DNA of 64,000 bases from Legionella sp. (GCA_030158115.1 JAOATK010000018.1:124001-188000); one strand, 5' to 3'. Shown: positions 40,354 through 50,564, numbered from the stretch's first letter. Notes: generated from the letters alone by a model not told the origin. Program-made: numbers and translations.

Positions 40354-41748
40354 TTAGTTACGAATAGTTTTTCTTTCATTTGATGGGGCAATGCTCATTG
40401 CCTCACGATATTTTGCTACAGTTCTTCGGGCTACTTGAATTCCTTGTTCCTCCAGAATTAGAGCAAGCTTACTGTCGCTTAATGGTTTTTTTCCATTTTC
40501 TGAGGCGATTAATTTCCTTATTACTGCGCGTATTGCTGTAGAAGAGCATTCATCACCTGCCTGTGTATTGACATGGCTGGAAAAAAAATATTTTAGTTCA
40601 AATACGCCGCGAGGCGTATGGATAAATTTTTGTGTGGTAACTCGCGATATCGTTGATTCATGCATATCTAGTGCCAAGGCGATATCATTTAAAACAAGGG
40701 GTTTCATTGCTTCTTCACCTAGCTCAAGAAAAGCATGTTGATATTCCATAATGCACACCGCTACTTTAAATAACGTCTCTTGACGGCTTTGAATACTTTT
40801 TATAAACCATCGCGCTTCTTGCAGGTTATTTTTTAAAAATTGATTGTCTGCACTTGTATCTGCCCGTTGAATAAGCGATGCATAGTGGTTATTAATCGTT
40901 AAACGGGGGAGGGCGTCCTGATTCAATAAAACTCGCCATGTCCCATTTATTTTTTTAACTGTTAAATCGGGAATAATATATTCCGTGATGTCTTCATGAA
41001 TGAGATGACCTGGTTTGGGATTTAATCCTTGAATGGTCCGTAAAATTTCCTCTAGTTGCTTTTCATTAATTTGATGATTTTTCATTAACAGTTTGTAATT
41101 ATGTTGTCCTAGGAGATCAATACTCTCATGAATGATTCTTTTCGTGAGCTCTAAATGAGGAGTCTCTATTGATAATTGTTCCAGTTGAATGATCAAGGCT
41201 TCTGCTAGGTTAATTGATGCGCAGCCCACAGGGTCAAATAATTGCACTCGGTGACGTACCGCTTCAATTTCATCAAAATCAATGGGATGCTCTATGCTGT
41301 TTAAGCTGGCATGGAGCTCGGTAAGAGGGATATTGAGAAAACCGTCATTACTCAGAGCATCAATGATAGATGTGGCTATTACCCTATCTATATCGCTCAT
41401 AGTAGCCAAATGAAGCTGCCATCTTAAATGATCTTGTAAATTAGTAGTGGTGCAATGCAAATTATCAAAATTATAATCATTGTCACCAACATGAGTATTT
41501 TTACTGGAGTTTTGGTAGAGTTCAGACCACTGAAACTCAATAAATTCATCATGCTGCTGTTGTTCTGAATTTCTAGAGTCGTCTTTCTCTTCACTGGATG
41601 TTGCTTCCAGCATAGGGTTAGATTCAACAATAAGTTGAATCTCTTGTTGTAGGTCAAGAGTAGACAATTGCAAGAGTCTAATGGCTTGTTGTAACTGCGG
41701 AGTAAGCGTCAGATGTTGGCCTATGCTAAGCTGCAATGACGGTTTCAT
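40354..41748 (-). CDS. rpoN: RNA polymerase sigma-54 factor RpoN
   Basis: RpoN directs transcription of nitrogen, flagellar and other genes with enhancer-binding activators. The 464-residue protein has region I (LQLSIGQHLTLTPQLQQAIRL), an acidic linker, the core-binding domain, the helix-turn-helix region, and the signature RpoN box ARRTVAKYRE near the C-terminus. hpf follows at once. The upstream gap to rpmG ends with a strong terminator of the other operon. Confidence 0.97.
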   Translation of the reverse strand: MKPSLQLSIGQHLTLTPQLQQAIRLLQLSTLDLQQEIQLIVESNPMLEATSSEEKDDSRNSEQQQHDEFIEFQWSELYQNSSKNTHVGDNDYNFDNLHCTTTNLQDHLRWQLHLATMSDIDRVIATSIIDALSNDGFLNIPLTELHASLNSIEHPIDFDEIEAVRHRVQLFDPVGCASINLAEALIIQLEQLSIETPHLELTKRIIHESIDLLGQHNYKLLMKNHQINEKQLEEILRTIQGLNPKPGHLIHEDITEYIIPDLTVKKINGTWRVLLNQDALPRLTINNHYASLIQRADTSADNQFLKNNLQEARWFIKSIQSRQETLFKVAVCIMEYQHAFLELGEEAMKPLVLNDIALALDMHESTISRVTTQKFIHTPRGVFELKYFFSSHVNTQAGDECSSTAIRAVIRKLIASENGKKPLSDSKLALILEEQGIQVARRTVAKYREAMSIAPSNERKTIRN

Positions 41749-41895
41749 GCAAATCCTCTTTGTTCACCGCTATTAATATTAGTTTAAACGATTCGTAAGG
41801 ATTATCCAGTATTTACTTGGAAATTGGAGGGATTTATGAGAATTGGTTGGGAATAAAGCCAAGAGGCTACGATAGGTGTATTTCTTTTGTATTAG

Positions 41896-41924
41896 TTAAA
41901 AAAAAGCTCCTAAAAAGGAGCTTT
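41896..41924 (-). terminator. intrinsic terminator of rpmB-rpmG
   Basis: AAAGCTCC at 41903-41910 pairs with GGAGCTTT at 41917-41924. Read on the minus strand the stem is followed by an eight-T run, a textbook intrinsic terminator directly after the rpmG stop. Confidence 0.9.
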
Positions 41925-41927
41925 AAA

Positions 41928-42092
41928 TTATTTAACTTTTTTCTCTTTAAAAAGCACGTGTTTACGAACTTTTGGATCATACATCATCAGTTCCATCTTT
42001 TCGGGATGGTTACGAGGATTTTTAGTTGTAGTTTTATAGTATCCAGTTCCTGCTGTGGATTCCATTTTCACTTTTATAGTGATAGCTGCCAT
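41928..42092 (-). CDS. rpmG: 50S ribosomal protein L33
   Basis: The minus strand encodes a 54-residue protein starting [20 protein letters not shown] and ending FKEKKVK, typical bL33. There is no CxxC zinc pair, so it is the zinc-independent form. It follows rpmB by 16 bases, and a strong terminator comes next. Confidence 0.95.
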   Translation of the reverse strand: MAAITIKVKMESTAGTGYYKTTTKNPRNHPEKMELMMYDPKVRKHVLFKEKKVK

Positions 42093-42108
42093 GGTTCATC
42101 CCCTTAAA

Positions 42109-42345
42109 TTATACTTTTTCGCCGTTAGCTCGGATTTTATCCAGAACTGCCTTGATGCCCAATTTATCAATAATGCGCATGCCTTTAGCACTTACTTTTA
42201 AAGAGATAAATCGATTTTCTTCTTCAACCCAAAAGTTATGGTTTTGAATATTAGGCAGAAAACGTCTTCTGGTTTTATTATTAGCGTGCGACACTTTGTT
42301 GCCAGTTATGGGTCGCTTGCCAGTTACCTGACATACTCTAGACAT
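42109..42345 (-). CDS. rpmB: 50S ribosomal protein L28
   Basis: The 78-residue protein begins [16 protein letters not shown] and contains [13 protein letters not shown] and [15 protein letters not shown], the bL28 pattern. The ATG at 42345 was chosen; in-frame codons further upstream encode non-conserved sequence. It opens the rpmB-rpmG operon. Confidence 0.96.
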   Translation of the reverse strand: MSRVCQVTGKRPITGNKVSHANNKTRRRFLPNIQNHNFWVEEENRFISLKVSAKGMRIIDKLGIKAVLDKIRANGEKV

Positions 42346-42503
42346 GGTGTTACTCCAAATAGGTTCTATATATTGTTGTCTTTGTAAAATTCTGGGCAAA
42401 TAGCCGGATGTGAAATACAAGAGCGGTTTTATAACAAAAAAAAGCAGTAGTTGCAAGATTTTTATAGAAACATATAATCTCATTTTTAATAAATTGAGTC
42501 ATC

Positions 42504-43193
42504 ATGATGCATCGAAGAATAAAAAGTTACGTACTTCGTGCTGGTCGAGTCAGTAATCGTCAGCAACAAGGGTTGGATTTATGGATTAAAGATTATCAAT
42601 TAACCGTGAATGGCCTACCTTGGAATTTATCTGAAAAATTTGCGCGCACAGCAGACACTATCGCTGAAATTGGCTTTGGAATGGGAACCTCCTTATTAGC
42701 AATGGCCCAAAATAATCCAGAACTTAATTACATTGGAATTGAAGTCCATCAAGCCGGTGTAGGGAGTCTGGCCGCGGATTTACATGATCATCAGATAGCT
42801 AATGTGCGTATAGCGGCGCATGATGCCGTAGAAGTTTTTCAGGCTCAGTTAGAGGATAACTCGCTGGCTGGCGTGCAAATTTTTTTCCCAGACCCCTGGC
42901 ATAAAAAACGCCACCATAAACGACGATTAATTCAACCAGAGTTTGTGCAATTATTGGTGAAAAAAATTAAACCAGGTGGTTTCATTCATTGCGCTACAGA
43001 TTGGCAAGAATATGCAGAGCATATGTTAGACGTTTTATCTGCCAATAAAGAGTTGCATAACTCACAAGCAGATGGCGGCTATTCTCCAAAACCAGCTTCA
43101 CGACCACTGACAAAATTCGAAAAGCGTGGAGAGCGCTTAGGTCATGGGGTTTGGGATTTGCTATTTATCAAGTCTGATTTAACTGAGGCATGA
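42504..43193 (+). CDS. trmB: tRNA (guanine-N7-)-methyltransferase
   Basis: TrmB makes m7G46 in tRNA with S-adenosylmethionine. The 229-residue protein has the SAM motif AEIGFGMGTSLL, GIEVHQAGVG, and the FPDPWHKKRHHKRRL block characteristic of the family. Two adjacent ATG codons (42504, 42507) are possible. It is divergent from rpmB, and a REP-like element follows 18 bases after its stop. Confidence 0.95.
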   Translation: MMHRRIKSYVLRAGRVSNRQQQGLDLWIKDYQLTVNGLPWNLSEKFARTADTIAEIGFGMGTSLLAMAQNNPELNYIGIEVHQAGVGSLAADLHDHQIANVRIAAHDAVEVFQAQLEDNSLAGVQIFFPDPWHKKRHHKRRLIQPEFVQLLVKKIKPGGFIHCATDWQEYAEHMLDVLSANKELHNSQADGGYSPKPASRPLTKFEKRGERLGHGVWDLLFIKSDLTEA

Positions 43194-43210
43194 ATAAAAG
43201 AAAGGTTTTT

Positions 43211-43245
43211 GTAGCCCGGATTTCGCAGCGCTGCATCCAGGCTAC
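43211..43245. repeat. REP-like element between trmB and hflK
   Basis: GTAGCCCGGATTTCGCAGCG followed by CTGCATCCAGGCTAC forms an imperfect palindrome (GTAGCC...GGAT with ATCC...GGCTAC, inner GCAGCGCTGC perfect). It lies in a 137-base gap and marks that the hflK reading frame upstream of 43331 is not coding. Confidence 0.8.
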
Positions 43246-43330
43246 TAAGAACTTCTTCTTTCGATACTTGCTTAAACTTCATATACCCCATAGAATTCTA
43301 CCTTTCTTAAAATGTGTCACGGGAGTAGTC

Positions 43331-44473
43331 ATGGGGTGGAATGAGCCAGATAAAGGCAAAGATCCCTGGAAAGGCAAGAACCAGCCTCCAGATTTAGATG
43401 AGGCGCTTAAACGCATACAGGCCAAATTGAAGAAGGTTTTTTTTGGTTCTAATACGAGTAAGAACCTCAAGAATCAGCCCTTGAACACGTCAAATGGCGG
43501 TTTAATAGCAGCTATTGCAGCAATAGCCCTTCTTTTTCTTTGGGCTCTTTCTGGTGTTTTCATAGTTGATCCGGCAGAGCAAGCAGTCATCCTTCGTTTT
43601 GGTAAATATGTGGAAACAGTAGGACCTGGCCCGCATTGGATACCCCGGATGATTTCATCCAAAATCGTTACGAACGTTGACAGAGTGTTAGATTATTCTT
43701 ACTCAGCACAAATGCTGACTAGCGATGAAAACTTGGTGTCGGTGTCATTAGCCGTTCAATATCGTATTGGTGATTTGCAACAATATCTATTTAACGTTGC
43801 TAATCCTGAAGAAAGCCTACAACAAGCCACCTCAAGTGCATTAAGGCAAGTAGTTGGAACAACTACTTTAGACCAAATCATTACGGAAGGCCGCGAAGTT
43901 TGGGGAAATCAAGTTTTAGAAACCCTAGTAAAAACCTTAGAGCTCTATAAAACAGGCATTGTTATTGTCAATGTGTCACCACAACCAGCGCGTGCGCCTG
44001 AAAGTGTGCAGGATGCTTTTGATGATGCGATTAAAGCACAAGAAGATGAAAAACGATTTAAAGAACAGGCATATGCTTATGCTGCTAAAGTCGTACCCAT
44101 TGCGGAAGGAAATGCCAGTCGTATCAAACAAGAGGCAGAAGCTTTTTCTCAGCAAGTGGTGTTACGAGCTCAAGGAGAGGTCTCAGAATTTTTAGCATTG
44201 CTTCCTGAATACCTGGCATCGCCTAAGGTCATGGCCGAACGCATGTATCTGGAAACCATGCAAAAAGTCCTTAATAACAGCAGTAAAGTGATTGTTGACA
44301 GCAAATCCAGTAATTTAGTGTATTTACCTTTGGATAAGCTATTACAAAATCAACCTGCAAATCAGATGGCTTATCGCTTAAAAAATAGCAAAGTTGAAGC
44401 AAATACTGATGCCGATAGTTTAGTGGATGGGCGAGAGCTTGTCCGACCTATTTCTCGACAAGGGAGAGATTAA
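43331..44473 (+). CDS. hflK: HflK, FtsH protease modulator (SPFH protein)
   Basis: HflK and HflC form the complex that surrounds the FtsH protease in the inner membrane. The 380-residue protein begins MGWNEPDKGKDPWKGKNQPPD, a typical HflK start, then has one membrane segment (about residues 60-80) and the SPFH domain with DPAEQAVILRFGKY. The open frame runs 47 codons further upstream, across a REP-like repeat, so the ATG at 43331 with GGGAG before it was chosen. hflC follows after two bases. Confidence 0.95.
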   Translation: MGWNEPDKGKDPWKGKNQPPDLDEALKRIQAKLKKVFFGSNTSKNLKNQPLNTSNGGLIAAIAAIALLFLWALSGVFIVDPAEQAVILRFGKYVETVGPGPHWIPRMISSKIVTNVDRVLDYSYSAQMLTSDENLVSVSLAVQYRIGDLQQYLFNVANPEESLQQATSSALRQVVGTTTLDQIITEGREVWGNQVLETLVKTLELYKTGIVIVNVSPQPARAPESVQDAFDDAIKAQEDEKRFKEQAYAYAAKVVPIAEGNASRIKQEAEAFSQQVVLRAQGEVSEFLALLPEYLASPKVMAERMYLETMQKVLNNSSKVIVDSKSSNLVYLPLDKLLQNQPANQMAYRLKNSKVEANTDADSLVDGRELVRPISRQGRD

Positions 44474-44475
44474 TA

Positions 44476-45393
44476 ATGAAAAATACTAAACTGGTTTTGA
44501 TTGGTACCGCCTTATTTGTTCTTTTTTTATTATTCATTGTTAGTGTATTTACTATCAATGAAGGGCAGCAGGGTATGGTTTTGCGTTTAGGACGGCTGGT
44601 TAAAGAGTCCCAAACGGACAAAGTGAAGGTGCTAACTCCAGGCTTGCACTTTAAAGCCCCATTTATTGAAAATGTACGTGTTTTTGATACACGTATTCAA
44701 ACCATGGATATTAAATCAACTCGCATCGTGACGAAAGAGAAGAAAGACGTCATGGTTGATTATTATGTAAAATGGCGTATTACTGATTTATCGCAGTATT
44801 TTAAATCAACAGGAGGCAGTGAATTTAAAGCTGAAACCTTACTAGAGCAACAATTAAATACCTTATTACGCGCACAATTTGGAAAGCGAACCATTTCTGA
44901 AGTGGTTTCTGGTGGTCGCGATGATGTGATGGAACTATTACGAAATGCTGCAGAGAAACAAGCCGGTGAGTTGGGCATTAATGTAGTGGATGTGCGTATT
45001 AAAGGAATTGAGTTGCCGGCTAATACGAGTAATGCCATTTATCAACGTATGCGTGCTGATATGCAAAAAATTGCTAATAGACATCGCGCAGATGGTCAAG
45101 CTGCTGCCGAAAAAATACAATCTAAGGCTGATGCGGATGTCATGGTGCTATTGGCTCAAACTCAAAGTAAAGCACAACAGGTTCGCGCGATTGGTCAAGC
45201 CAAAGCAGCATCGATTTATGCACAAGCTTACAGCAAAAATAAGGAATTTTTCGCTTTATATCGTAGTTTGCTCGCTTATGAAGGTAGTTTTCAAAGCAAA
45301 AATGATATTTTAGTTTTAGATCAAAGCAGCGCATTTTTTGATTATTTTAAGCAACCCATTCTAAAAAATGATGGTATGGCTGCTAAAAAGTAA
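44476..45393 (+). CDS. hflC: HflC, FtsH protease modulator (SPFH protein)
   Basis: HflC is the partner of HflK. The 305-residue protein has an N-terminal membrane segment (about residues 5-25), then FTINEGQQGMVLRLGRLV and the SPFH domain with GIELPANTSNAIYQRM. A strong AGGGAGAG site precedes the ATG. purA follows after 68 bases, so hflK-hflC-purA may form one unit, as in many gammaproteobacteria. Confidence 0.95.
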   Translation: MKNTKLVLIGTALFVLFLLFIVSVFTINEGQQGMVLRLGRLVKESQTDKVKVLTPGLHFKAPFIENVRVFDTRIQTMDIKSTRIVTKEKKDVMVDYYVKWRITDLSQYFKSTGGSEFKAETLLEQQLNTLLRAQFGKRTISEVVSGGRDDVMELLRNAAEKQAGELGINVVDVRIKGIELPANTSNAIYQRMRADMQKIANRHRADGQAAAEKIQSKADADVMVLLAQTQSKAQQVRAIGQAKAASIYAQAYSKNKEFFALYRSLLAYEGSFQSKNDILVLDQSSAFFDYFKQPILKNDGMAAKK

Positions 45394-45452
45394 TTATAAT
45401 GCTCGATTCTGCTGAAATCAGGATTGATGCCTGTCAGCATTTTGCAACTTAA

Positions 45453-46760
<1,308 letters not shown>

Positions 46761-46816
46761 TGTCTCTTGTTTGAAATACAATTCTTTATTTGTTGTCTTC
46801 ATGAAGTTGCATAGCC

Positions 46817-46852
46817 ATCAACTAAGCCACTCTTAAGAGCTGCTTAGTTGAT
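46817..46852. terminator. 36-base palindrome after purA
   Basis: ATCAACTAAGC at 46817-46827 pairs perfectly with GCTTAGTTGAT at 46842-46852, and the inner CTCTT-AAGAG also pairs, leaving two mismatches. The stem is very stable, but no T-run follows on either strand, so it may be a transcript-end hairpin or an operator rather than a classical terminator. Confidence 0.6.
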
Positions 46853-47021
46853 ACCGGGGTCATCATCATGATTAAAAACGTCCATATCTTTCTACCATCA
46901 CTAGACTAGTTCATTTTTTCCATTTCATGCCTTTAGGCATACGCTCTTCTTTTAAAATTAACAGCATAAGCACGTTTGATCTTGATATGACCATATTTTT
47001 TTATTCAAAGAATATTGCTTG

Positions 47022-47053
47022 ACATATAGTAGTCTATAATTGTACATATAGTA
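47022..47053 (+). promoter_or_regulatory. direct repeats flanking a -10-like box
   Basis: ACATATAGTA occurs at 47022-47031 and again at 47044-47053, 22 bases apart (about two helical turns). The hexamer TATAAT sits between them at 47035-47040, 32 bases before the ATG. The arrangement suggests an activator or repressor binding on one DNA face over a promoter. No convincing -35 box is found at normal spacing. Confidence 0.45.
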
Positions 47054-47072
47054 ATCAGTCAAGGATGTTGTC

Positions 47073-48095
47073 ATGTTAGATACCATTGAGCCACGTAAAA
47101 AATCGAAATCTTTTGACAGTGGGATTTCTGAAGGCCCTGAGATTACAGATCCAGTGTCACCAGCAGTTGATTTATCGACTTTAATTACATTACAAGCTAA
47201 TGGTAGTGGTATTTCTTCTACATTAGTTGTTAATTTAGAATCCTATATTGAAAGCTACAAAGCAGAAGACCTAGAAACCCATGCATTAATTAAAGACGGC
47301 CTATTAAGTTTAGTGAGTGGTCTTGCTGGCAGTATACTGTGGAAGGATATGCTTAAATGCGCTATGGATAACGCGGTGGCTCATGGTCAATTAAGTCCTG
47401 ATGAATGCAAATGTTTGATGCTTGAAAATTTACCGATAAATGTCTTCTTAAGAGATGGACTTGTTGAAATTGTGAAGAATGTGATGGATGAAGCCATTAT
47501 TGGCTATTATCAAGCAGGCAAACAAGCACGGTTGGAGCTTACTTTAGCCATTGATTTATCAGTTCCTGATCAGATTGGATTAATGCTAACAGACACTGGA
47601 CGCGGGTTTTCTGAGACATTTTTAAAAAAAATGTCTATTCTTGAGGGGCAAGATGCCTATATTCTGGGAGCAGGTAGTGACAAGCAACGCGCTGATCAAA
47701 CCATGCCTACATTATTCGGTGGGGTTGGTTTAGGATTACGTATTTTAATGGCCCAAATTTTACATGGGGCCGAATTGATGAGATCGGGGTATCTAAAGCA
47801 AAAATACGAAAAGTCGGCTATATCAGAGATAAGATTTAGCAATCGTGAAAGCAGCTCAGGCGCCCAAATTCAAATAACAACCTCACGAGCTCCGTTACAA
47901 GAAAAAGTAGACCTAACAGCCTCCCTTGTGGTGGGTGTTCCCTCGATTAAGCTGGATAAAGTGCCCCAGAAGGTTAAACAGGCTGCTAGGAGCGCTGAAG
48001 CAGGTATTTTTGCAGCAAAAAAAATCATGACGGATATTCGCACAGAGAATACCGAACCGAATGGCGACGACTCCAGGCCACCTAGGTTATCTTAG
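47073..48095 (+). CDS. stand-alone GHKL (HATPase_c) protein, effector candidate
   Basis: The 340-residue soluble protein has a GHKL-type ATP-binding domain at about residues 125-275: N-box EIVKN with Glu132 and Asn136, G1 box DTGRGF at 174-179, and G2 box GGVGLGLRI at 216-224. There is no dimerisation/phospho-acceptor helix of ordinary histidine kinases (no HisKA-like H-box seen), no receiver and no membrane segment. The N-terminal 125 residues are unrecognised. The C-terminal tail is polar, with E/N/D/R and a final RPPRLS, resembling Dot/Icm signals. The ATG follows AAGGA. ATP-binding is likely; the target is unknown. Confidence 0.6.
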   Translation: MLDTIEPRKKSKSFDSGISEGPEITDPVSPAVDLSTLITLQANGSGISSTLVVNLESYIESYKAEDLETHALIKDGLLSLVSGLAGSILWKDMLKCAMDNAVAHGQLSPDECKCLMLENLPINVFLRDGLVEIVKNVMDEAIIGYYQAGKQARLELTLAIDLSVPDQIGLMLTDTGRGFSETFLKKMSILEGQDAYILGAGSDKQRADQTMPTLFGGVGLGLRILMAQILHGAELMRSGYLKQKYEKSAISEIRFSNRESSSGAQIQITTSRAPLQEKVDLTASLVVGVPSIKLDKVPQKVKQAARSAEAGIFAAKKIMTDIRTENTEPNGDDSRPPRLS

Positions 48096-48100
48096 GGCGT

Positions 48101-49627
48101 CTAATCTTTTAAAATTGGTGGATTGGTAAATTTATCCATTTTTTCAATCCGCCTCTCAAAATCATTTAATTTCTCTTCTAAATTCCATTGTAACTGCGCT
48201 TTTTGATTATTTTTTATAAATTTCTTACAGTCCTCACTGTGTAACTCTTGGCAGTTTGGAGTGAGTTGAGCTTTATTTGCATCCAACCAGATACTAGTGC
48301 CTGGGATAAATGCATAAGTTAAGGTGTTTCTATTAATTTGCTTCAATGTAGGGTAATCCAAATGATGGTTCAGTACCGCTTCTACGTATTGTGAAGTTAA
48401 ATCCGTTCTGAGAATACCCTCATCATCTGTGGAAAAAACCACTGGGACAGAATTCGCAAGATAATAAGTTAGAGGATGATTCGGGCCAGCAACATGGAGG
48501 AGTTTAAGATTACTAATCAGATTTATTTCTACGGCTTTTTGCTGGGTTGCCATATATTTTAAAATGTCTTTTGCTTTGGTTTCATGAACAATATCCACCC
48601 CATGCCCAATTCTTTGAGCATGTCCTGTAAAAAGAGCATCTTCAATGTGAAAATTCAATGCTTCTGGCGGTGCCAATTCTTGAGTTAATTCACCTGCATG
48701 CAGGGCAATATTAACTTGAGGGTAGAGCTTATGGAAGTATTGATACATTAGCATTTGCTTATGATAGTCACGTAACGAAATAATCCCATCTTCAGGTTGA
48801 ACTAAATTAACTCCAATTAAGGGGCCATTCATCTTTTGTGATTGAGCTACTGCTTCAAATGCATTCAATGTCTGTGCAAAAAGGTTATCTTGAGGTTGTT
48901 CTCGTAAGGAATAATACAAAAATTTTATAGTGATCTGACAATATGCTGCTTGAGTATTCATATCACAGCCTAAGCTCTGATATGCCTCCTGTAATATGCG
49001 CTTTGATTCGTTAACCGTGCGTTGAATATTTTTTTGAAAATCTTTATTGGCTAATAAGAGTTGCCGTTTTTTGTCAAAGGATGATGTCTCTTTTAATAAC
49101 TCCCCAAAAAGACTTGAATTCCCATTGTCGGGTAAAATAATTAACTCAAGGTATTCTTCGTGTTGTTTCGCTGCCACCTTAAGTACTTCGGCAATGAGCT
49201 CAGGTCGGTAATCAACTACAAGGGGCATGAATTGATTGAAACTATTAAAAAAATGATCATGGGCTGATTCTGTTTTAGGTATAAAATCTTTCAAAGACCA
49301 ACTTCGTATTATTTGTTCATACAGATTAGGTTTAGTTAAAATATCTTTACTTGCAATGCCATTACAAGAAGCAAGTCCTTTGCTAATGGCAAATGTTGTT
49401 GTATTGAGGCAATAATTACCTTTAGCAGCTAGTTCTAGCATGATTTCAGGATAAGGACCTCCTGCTAAGTGATAATGTAGTTCTCCACCTTTAGGCATGT
49501 CTTTGAAGAATTCATAGAGAGCTTGGGGATTATTTTTTATTTGATTAAAATGAGATTGGATATTGGCCTGGGTAGCAGATAAATGAAAAAGAGCAGCTAG
49601 GTATAAAACTGATTTAATAAAATTCAT
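48101..49627 (-). CDS. secreted adenosine deaminase, ADGF/CECR1-like
   Basis: The 508-residue protein starts with a signal peptide (about residues 1-21, ending ATQA). It has all deaminase motifs: metal-binding HYH at 51-53 in ELHYHLAGG, catalytic LHAGEL at 309-314, GHGVD near 342, and STDDEG near 399. The length and secretion resemble the eukaryotic ADGF/CECR1 extracellular deaminases rather than the cytosolic enzyme at 15626-16606. Outside the cell it could convert host or environmental adenosine to inosine. It is convergent with the GHKL gene, with a five-base gap. Confidence 0.85.
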   Translation of the reverse strand: MNFIKSVLYLAALFHLSATQANIQSHFNQIKNNPQALYEFFKDMPKGGELHYHLAGGPYPEIMLELAAKGNYCLNTTTFAISKGLASCNGIASKDILTKPNLYEQIIRSWSLKDFIPKTESAHDHFFNSFNQFMPLVVDYRPELIAEVLKVAAKQHEEYLELIILPDNGNSSLFGELLKETSSFDKKRQLLLANKDFQKNIQRTVNESKRILQEAYQSLGCDMNTQAAYCQITIKFLYYSLREQPQDNLFAQTLNAFEAVAQSQKMNGPLIGVNLVQPEDGIISLRDYHKQMLMYQYFHKLYPQVNIALHAGELTQELAPPEALNFHIEDALFTGHAQRIGHGVDIVHETKAKDILKYMATQQKAVEINLISNLKLLHVAGPNHPLTYYLANSVPVVFSTDDEGILRTDLTSQYVEAVLNHHLDYPTLKQINRNTLTYAFIPGTSIWLDANKAQLTPNCQELHSEDCKKFIKNNQKAQLQWNLEEKLNDFERRIEKMDKFTNPPILKD

Positions 49628-49767
49628 AATATCCTGTCCGCCATCAATGAATTAATATTATCGCACAATAAATAAAATATCCTATGAAACTTTTAAAAAC
49701 AACCATTGTATTTCCATTCCATTCATAGCAAAATAATTTTTACCAATCCTCATTTATTAAGACAAAT

Positions 49768-50490
49768 ATGACTTCTTCTCTATCGAAATTGGGTGTGGCT
49801 CTAGGTGTATTTTTGCTTCTTATTCTCTCAGGCACTGCCTCTGCCGAGACTGCTGGATCCACTAAACCCACTATCAATGTCGGTATTTACGCTCCATTTT
49901 CTAATCAATCAGCATCTGTTGGTAGAAGCATGTTAGGTGCAATGGAAATGGCACGTGATCAATTAAAATCCTCAGAAATTAATTATGAGTTTTACACATT
50001 AGATACACACTCTGAACATGCGAATGACCCAGCAACATTGCAGAAATTTATTGATGCACATCATATTAATATACTCATGACAGAGGGAGCTGCAAGTGGG
50101 GCTTTAGTAGTGCCTTTGGCAAAAAAGAATAACTTGATTCATTTTTGTTTAACAAGTGACGAGTTAACTACAGATGGAAAAAATAATTTCGTGGCACAAA
50201 GCCCAAATCATCAACATGCCGCAGTACTCAAAAGAGCAATGAATCCTAAATTTGTGGCGCAATTTCAGCAAGAGTATTTCAATAATCCTGTGACTGAGGC
50301 TGGTTATGCCTTTGATATTTTCAAGCTTGTAAATAATAGTGCGGTCATGGCAATGAAAAATAAATCAGGGGTTTCCAGCCAAGCAATTGCAAATCAGTTA
50401 TTAGCGCTTCAATCAGGAAAGGGTATTATGGGCGCGTTTAATTTGGATAAAAAAGGCATCTCCTATAAGAAGGGAACGATGATGGGTTAG
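49768..50490 (+). CDS. shortened periplasmic solute-binding protein
   Basis: The 240-residue protein has a signal peptide (about residues 1-27, SGTASA) and the first lobe of a type I periplasmic binding protein (IYAPFSNQSASVGRSMLGAM, seen as SVGRSMLGAMEMA). It then jumps, around ALKRAMNP, to a C-terminal stretch FQQEYFNNPVTEAGYAFDIFKL that in the family usually ends the second lobe. Roughly 110-150 residues of the second lobe appear missing while the frame stays open. It could be a degraded gene or a single-lobed derivative. No ABC permease or ATPase is adjacent. Confidence 0.65.
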   Translation: MTSSLSKLGVALGVFLLLILSGTASAETAGSTKPTINVGIYAPFSNQSASVGRSMLGAMEMARDQLKSSEINYEFYTLDTHSEHANDPATLQKFIDAHHINILMTEGAASGALVVPLAKKNNLIHFCLTSDELTTDGKNNFVAQSPNHQHAAVLKRAMNPKFVAQFQQEYFNNPVTEAGYAFDIFKLVNNSAVMAMKNKSGVSSQAIANQLLALQSGKGIMGAFNLDKKGISYKKGTMMG

Positions 50491-50564
50491 GACCATTCTG
50501 CTGATAATTTTTTGCTTATTCTTATACGTAATGAAAACAGCAAATTAGGGATAAGAAACCAACG

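Larger units (their letters stand above)
46761..47072. other. 312-base intergenic region between purA and the GHKL-ATPase gene
   Basis: No gene or tRNA was recognised here. It holds a 36-base palindrome in its first third (46817-46852), an AT-rich middle with no clear structure, and a paired direct repeat around a TATAAT just before the next gene (47022-47053). The right half is presumably the promoter region of the accessory gene at 47073. Confidence 0.6.

Noticed and set aside
43190..43330. 47-codon N-terminal extension of HflK overlapping the trmB stop
   Set aside because: It runs across a REP-like repeat and encodes non-conserved sequence. The ATG at 43331 has a ribosome site and starts with the typical HflK N-terminus.
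47020..47040. TTGACA and TATAAT as a sigma-70 promoter pair
   Set aside because: The spacing is only ten bases, too short for normal recognition, so only the -10-like box with flanking repeats was reported.
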